A stretch of DNA of 64,000 nt, taken from the NCBI RefSeq assembly GCF_900129635.1, contig NZ_FSRB01000001.1:6165501-6229500 (forward strand). The letters are read 5' to 3'. Source of the DNA: Singulisphaera sp. GP187. GTDB taxonomy: Bacteria; Planctomycetota; Planctomycetia; Isosphaerales; Isosphaeraceae. The notes under the pieces were generated by a model. That model did not search any database and was not told the origin of the DNA. It was given only the letters and a program-made list of their open reading frames with translations. A program made the translations under genes and the position numbers. Below are positions 60,342-64,000 of this stretch, one piece after another. Every line of letters begins with the position of its first letter. The first letter of the stretch is position 1.

Positions 60342-62663
60342 ATGACGGCAGCGATGAATCTTGGTTTTCCGCGGATGGGCGGCCAGCGCGAGTTGAAGAA
60401 GGCCCTCGAACGGTTCTGGTCGAACCGATCGGACGCCGACAACCTCGAGGCGGTCGCGCGGCAACTCCGTGCGGCCCATTGGAGGCTCCAGCAGGCGGCG
60501 GGGATTGCTCACATCCCTAGCAATGACTTTTCCCTTTATGACCACGTGCTCGATACGGCGGTGATGGTCGGGATGATTCCCGAGCGATTCAAGCACCTGC
60601 CGGCGGGTGTCGAACGAGACTTCGCCATGGCACGCGGGGTCGCCCACGAAGGCGAACGCATCGGCGCGGCGGCGCTCGAGATGACCAAGTGGTTCGACAC
60701 CAACTACCACTACCTCGTCCCTGAGATCGGGCCAGGACAGGGATTCACCCTCGGTTCGACGAAGCCGGTGGACGAGTTCCTGGAGGCGAAAGGCCTGGGC
60801 ATCACGACCCGTCCGGTCCTGCTCGGCCCGGCCTCACTCCTCCTACTCGGCAAGGCGAAAGGCGAGAATTTCGATCCGATCGCACTCTGGCCCCGCCTGC
60901 TCCCGGTGTATGAAGAGATCTTGCGTCGGCTCTCCGCGGCCGGAGCCCCGTGGGTCCAGATCGACGAACCGTGCCTGGTGACGGACGCTTCGGTACGGGC
61001 CCTCCCCGCGCTGGAACCGATCTTCGAGCGGCTGGCGGGCGCGGCCGGTTCGATGAATATCCTGCTCGCCACCTATTTCGGCGGTCTGGCCGATGCGCTT
61101 CCGACCGTGTTTCGCCTGCCCGTGAAGGCGGTTCACCTCGACCTCGTCCGCGGTTCCGACCCACTTCACGAGGTGTTGCCGCTCGTGCAGCCGGATCAGG
61201 TGCTCTCGCTTGGCCTGGTGGACGGCCGAAATATCTGGAAGGCGGACCTCACGCAGGCCTTGGGCCGGGCGGAAAAAGCCGCCGATCTGCTGGGGGCGGA
61301 TCGGCTCTGGATTGCGCCTTCTTGCTCACTGCTTCATGTTCCGGTCGACCTGGAAGGAGAGACCGGCCTCGATCCCGAGTTGAAGAACTGGCTCGCGTTT
61401 GCACGCCAGAAGCTCGATGAAGTCAGCCTGATCGCACGCGGCGTAGAGGGTGGGCGATCGGCGATCGAGGAAGCCCTGGCCGAGAACGAAGCCGCACTCC
61501 GGAGCCGTCGCGACTCGCCCCGGACGCGGTCATTGGAGGTGCGCCGGCGGCTGGCCGCGGTGACCCCGGAGGCACTCGCCCGCGCCCATCCCTATCCGGC
61601 CCGGAAGGCGGCCCAGCGCCACCGCACCCCTTTGCCGATCCTGCCGACCACCACGATCGGCTCGTTCCCCCAGACCGACGAGGTTCGCAAAGCACGCGCC
61701 TCGTTTCGCTCGGGGAAATGGCGGGCGGACGAGTACGACGCCTTCCTCAAGGCCCGGGTCGTCGAGGCGATCCGCTGGCAGGAGGAGGTCGGGATCGACG
61801 TGCTCGTTCACGGCGAGTTTGAGCGGAACGACATGGTCGAGTACTTCGGGGAGAACCTCGAAGGGTTCGCCTTCACGGCGAACGGTTGGGTGCAGAGCTA
61901 CGGCTCGCGCTGCGTCAAGCCGCCGGTCATCTTCGGCGACGTCACCCGTCGCGGCCCGATGACCGTCGCGTGGGCGGAATACGCCCAGTCTCTGACCGCG
62001 CGTCCGGTCAAGGGGATGCTGACCGGACCGGTGACGATCCTCCAATGGTCGTTCGTCCGGGACGACCAGCCCCGCCGCGAGACTTGCTGGCAGATTGCCC
62101 TGGCCATCCGGGACGAGGTCGTCGACCTGGAGCAAGCCGGGATCGGCGTGATCCAGATCGACGAGCCCGCCTTGCGCGAGGGGCTCCCCCTCCGCCACAA
62201 GGATTGGGCCGATTACTTGCAATGGGCCGTCGACGCCTTCCGGCTCGCCTCGGCGGCCGTGCGTGACGAGACGCAGATCCACACGCATATGTGTTACTGC
62301 GAGTTCAATGACATCATCGCCTCGATCGCGGCGCTCGACGCCGACGTGATCTCGATCGAGACCTCGCGATCGCAGATGGAACTGCTCGGGGCCTTCGCCG
62401 AATTCCGGTACCCCAACGAGGTCGGGCCGGGGGTCTACGACATCCACTCGCCCCGGGTGCCGTCCCCCCAGCAGATCGAGCAACTCCTGGATCGGGCACT
62501 CGCGGTCCTCTCGCCCGAGCAGCTTTGGGTCAACCCGGACTGCGGACTGAAGACCCGACGCTGGGAAGAGGTCAAGCCCGCTCTGGTCGCGCTCGTCGCC
62601 GCGGCTCGGTCTGTCCGCCAACGCCTGGAGGGGGCGTCCGTTTCCGCCCCCGGCATTCCCTGA
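60342..62663 (+). CDS. metE: Cobalamin-independent methionine synthase MetE
   Basis: 773 residues, the usual length. It transfers a methyl group from 5-methyltetrahydropteroyltri-L-glutamate to homocysteine. The N-terminal domain begins NLGFPRMGGQRELKKALERF, with later WVQIDEPCLVTD. The C-terminal catalytic domain has ILPTTTIGSFPQTDEVRKAR, GEFERNDMVEYFGENLEGFA, VIQIDEPALREGLPLR and the zinc ligands His and Cys in THMCYCEFND plus Cys in NPDCGLKTR. AGGAG stands nine bases before ATG 60342. The B12 riboswitch at 59760 suggests that the organism uses B12 when it is present and MetE otherwise; a metH elsewhere is then expected. Confidence 0.96.
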   Translation: MTAAMNLGFPRMGGQRELKKALERFWSNRSDADNLEAVARQLRAAHWRLQQAAGIAHIPSNDFSLYDHVLDTAVMVGMIPERFKHLPAGVERDFAMARGVAHEGERIGAAALEMTKWFDTNYHYLVPEIGPGQGFTLGSTKPVDEFLEAKGLGITTRPVLLGPASLLLLGKAKGENFDPIALWPRLLPVYEEILRRLSAAGAPWVQIDEPCLVTDASVRALPALEPIFERLAGAAGSMNILLATYFGGLADALPTVFRLPVKAVHLDLVRGSDPLHEVLPLVQPDQVLSLGLVDGRNIWKADLTQALGRAEKAADLLGADRLWIAPSCSLLHVPVDLEGETGLDPELKNWLAFARQKLDEVSLIARGVEGGRSAIEEALAENEAALRSRRDSPRTRSLEVRRRLAAVTPEALARAHPYPARKAAQRHRTPLPILPTTTIGSFPQTDEVRKARASFRSGKWRADEYDAFLKARVVEAIRWQEEVGIDVLVHGEFERNDMVEYFGENLEGFAFTANGWVQSYGSRCVKPPVIFGDVTRRGPMTVAWAEYAQSLTARPVKGMLTGPVTILQWSFVRDDQPRRETCWQIALAIRDEVVDLEQAGIGVIQIDEPALREGLPLRHKDWADYLQWAVDAFRLASAAVRDETQIHTHMCYCEFNDIIASIAALDADVISIETSRSQMELLGAFAEFRYPNEVGPGVYDIHSPRVPSPQQIEQLLDRALAVLSPEQLWVNPDCGLKTRRWEEVKPALVALVAAARSVRQRLEGASVSAPGIP

Positions 62664-62802
62664 CGCCAGTTCCGGCCGGGGTCGTCTCCGGACGGCTCCG
62701 GCATTCATTGGGGTCGCGGGCCTCAGGTCGATCCCGAACCTCGTCGGGAGGCGATGCGCCTCGGCCCCTCTCTCCCTATCCTCCAAGGAATCGGAGCCGT
62801 TC

Positions 62803-64000
62803 ATGGCCGTCGATCTTGATTTCACCCCTGTCAACGGGCACGCACACGGCAACGGCAGTCCCCCCAATGGGGCCCTCGATCCGGATGAGGATCCCGGCAT
62901 GCACGTCCGCAAGCGGAACGGCCGGCTCGAGCCGGTCGACGTCAACAAGATCGTCCGGGCCGTCCGCCGCACGTCGGGCGGCCTGCCCGGTGTCGACATC
63001 ATGCGGATCGCGGTCAAGACCATCGGCGGCCTGTTCGACGGTGCAACCACCCGCGAGCTCGATCAACTCTCGATCCAGACGGCCGCCTCGCTGATCGCCG
63101 AGGAGCCCGAGTACTCGCAGCTCGCCGCCCGGCTCCTCGACTGCTACATCGCCAAGGAGGTGATGAATCAGGATATCCACTCATTCTCGCAGGCGGTTGC
63201 GACCGGACATCGGCTCGGCTTGATCGCGGAGGAGACCGCCCGACAAGTCGCGGCCGACGCGCGGAAGCTCAACGCCGCCGCGGCGGCGAGCCCCCGTGAC
63301 AAGTTCGAGTACTTCGGGCTGCGGACGGTCTACGACCGCTACCTCTTGCGCCATCCGACCACCCGCGACGTGATCGAGACGCCCGCCTACTTCTTCCTCC
63401 GCGTGGCCTGCGGTCTCTCCCGGAACGTCGCCGACGCCCTCGACCTCTTCGCGCTGATGGCGTCGCACCGCTACATGCCCAGCTCGCCGACCTTGTTCAA
63501 CTCAGGGACCCCCCGGCCGCAGATGTCCTCGTGCTACCTGCTCGACTCCCCCGCGGATAGCCTGGAGTCGATCTATGACCGCTATGCGGATATCGCCAAG
63601 CTCTCGAAATACGCGGGCGGGATCGGTCTCGCCTACCACCGGATCCGCTCGCGCGGGTCGTACATCCAGGGGACCAACGGACACGGCAACGGCGTCGTCC
63701 CCTGGCTCAAGACGATGGACTCGTCGGTGGCGGCGGTCAACCAAGGGGGCCGACGCAAGGGGGCCTGCTGCGTCTATCTCGAGAGCTGGCACGCGGATAT
63801 CGAGGAGTTCCTCGAGCTTAAGGACAACGCCGGCGACGAGGCGCGCCGGACCTATAACCTCAACCTCGCGAACTGGGTTCCCGACCTGTTCATGCGTCGG
63901 GTCGAGGCCGGCTCGCTCTGGTCGCTGTTCGACCCGAAGACGGTCCCGCACCTGACCGACCTCTTCGGTGACGCGTTCGACGCGGCCTATGCCCGGGCCG
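62803..64000 (+). CDS. nrdA: Ribonucleoside-diphosphate reductase alpha chain (N-terminal part, cut by window edge)
   Basis: 399 residues are visible from ATG 62803 and the frame is open at the window end. After a flexible start (GHAHGNGSPPNGALDPDEDP) there is an ATP-cone regulatory domain at about 30-120 (MHVRKRNGRLEPVDVNKIVR). The catalytic barrel then begins: HRYMPSSPTLFNSGTPRPQM, SSCYLLDSPADSLESIYDRY with the redox cysteine, KYAGGIGLAYHRIRSRGSYI, and ACCVYLESWHADIEEFLELK. It reduces nucleotides to deoxynucleotides. The layout is that of a class I enzyme. The beta chain and C-terminal active-site residues are outside the window, so class I against class II cannot be fully settled. Confidence 0.93.
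   Translation, partial: MAVDLDFTPVNGHAHGNGSPPNGALDPDEDPGMHVRKRNGRLEPVDVNKIVRAVRRTSGGLPGVDIMRIAVKTIGGLFDGATTRELDQLSIQTAASLIAEEPEYSQLAARLLDCYIAKEVMNQDIHSFSQAVATGHRLGLIAEETARQVAADARKLNAAAAASPRDKFEYFGLRTVYDRYLLRHPTTRDVIETPAYFFLRVACGLSRNVADALDLFALMASHRYMPSSPTLFNSGTPRPQMSSCYLLDSPADSLESIYDRYADIAKLSKYAGGIGLAYHRIRSRGSYIQGTNGHGNGVVPWLKTMDSSVAAVNQGGRRKGACCVYLESWHADIEEFLELKDNAGDEARRTYNLNLANWVPDLFMRRVEAGSLWSLFDPKTVPHLTDLFGDAFDAAYARA

Noticed and set aside
59754..60710. 318-codon minus-strand frame opposite the riboswitch and the metE start
   Set aside because: It is antisense to a clear cobalamin riboswitch and to metE, with basic, low-information composition and no ribosome binding site.

Overview
The window looks like chromosomal DNA of a GC-rich planctomycete, most likely an Isosphaeraceae-type organism. 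The reasons are four genes or gene remnants of the DUF1559 prepilin-like family (FTLIELLVVIAIIAVLIALL leader), small lipoproteins paired with them, an ECF sigma factor translationally coupled to a serine/threonine kinase, DUF1573-type proteins, and very large surface-type repeat proteins. This assignment rests on family content; no taxonomic search was possible.

Layout. 1-1411 (minus): ECF sigma factor and the start of a Ser/Thr kinase. 1866-1995: tRNA-Ser(GCU) and terminator. 3262-4566 (minus): GAF-GGDEF diguanylate cyclase. 5106-19773: a complete type I-C CRISPR-Cas locus (cas3, cas5c, cas8c, cas7c, cas4, cas1, cas2) and an array of 76 repeats that decays at its far end. 19861-25276 (minus): di-heme cytochrome c peroxidase-like protein, NTF2-like protein, a two-component system and two small proteins. 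25550-25816: IS701-type transposase remnant. 26551-39492 (plus): a gene cluster with DUF1573-like proteins, a secreted eight-cysteine peptide, a prenyltransferase-repeat protein, a DUF362 protein, a DUF1559 pilin, several membrane glycosyltransferases, a soluble GT2 and a methyltransferase. 39894-41489 (minus): PhoD-type phosphatase. 41735-51256: a tandem duplication carrying two paralogous proteins of about 1,035 residues and a lipoprotein-DUF1559 pair, of which the first copy has collapsed. 51510-56311: SbcD/YhaO-like nuclease and YhaN-like ATPase. 57032-58645 (minus): another lipoprotein-DUF1559 pair. 59093-60287: two divergent cobalamin riboswitches, each followed by a small ORF. 60342-62663: metE. 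62803-end: ribonucleotide reductase alpha chain, cut by the window edge.

The most striking observation lies between cas3 and cas5c. On the minus strand at 7491-7538 there is a hairpin whose stem differs from the array repeat but which ends in the identical 11-nt handle CGGATTGAAAC. The bases that follow it, in spacer position, match 19 of 23 nt at 7617-7639, beginning exactly at spacer position 1 and with a mismatch at position 6, in the region upstream of cas5c. This is what a crRNA-like regulatory RNA guiding the I-C effector to its own operon promoter would look like. It resembles published CreA/CreR-type RNAs in principle. The expression and function proposed here are inference from sequence alone.
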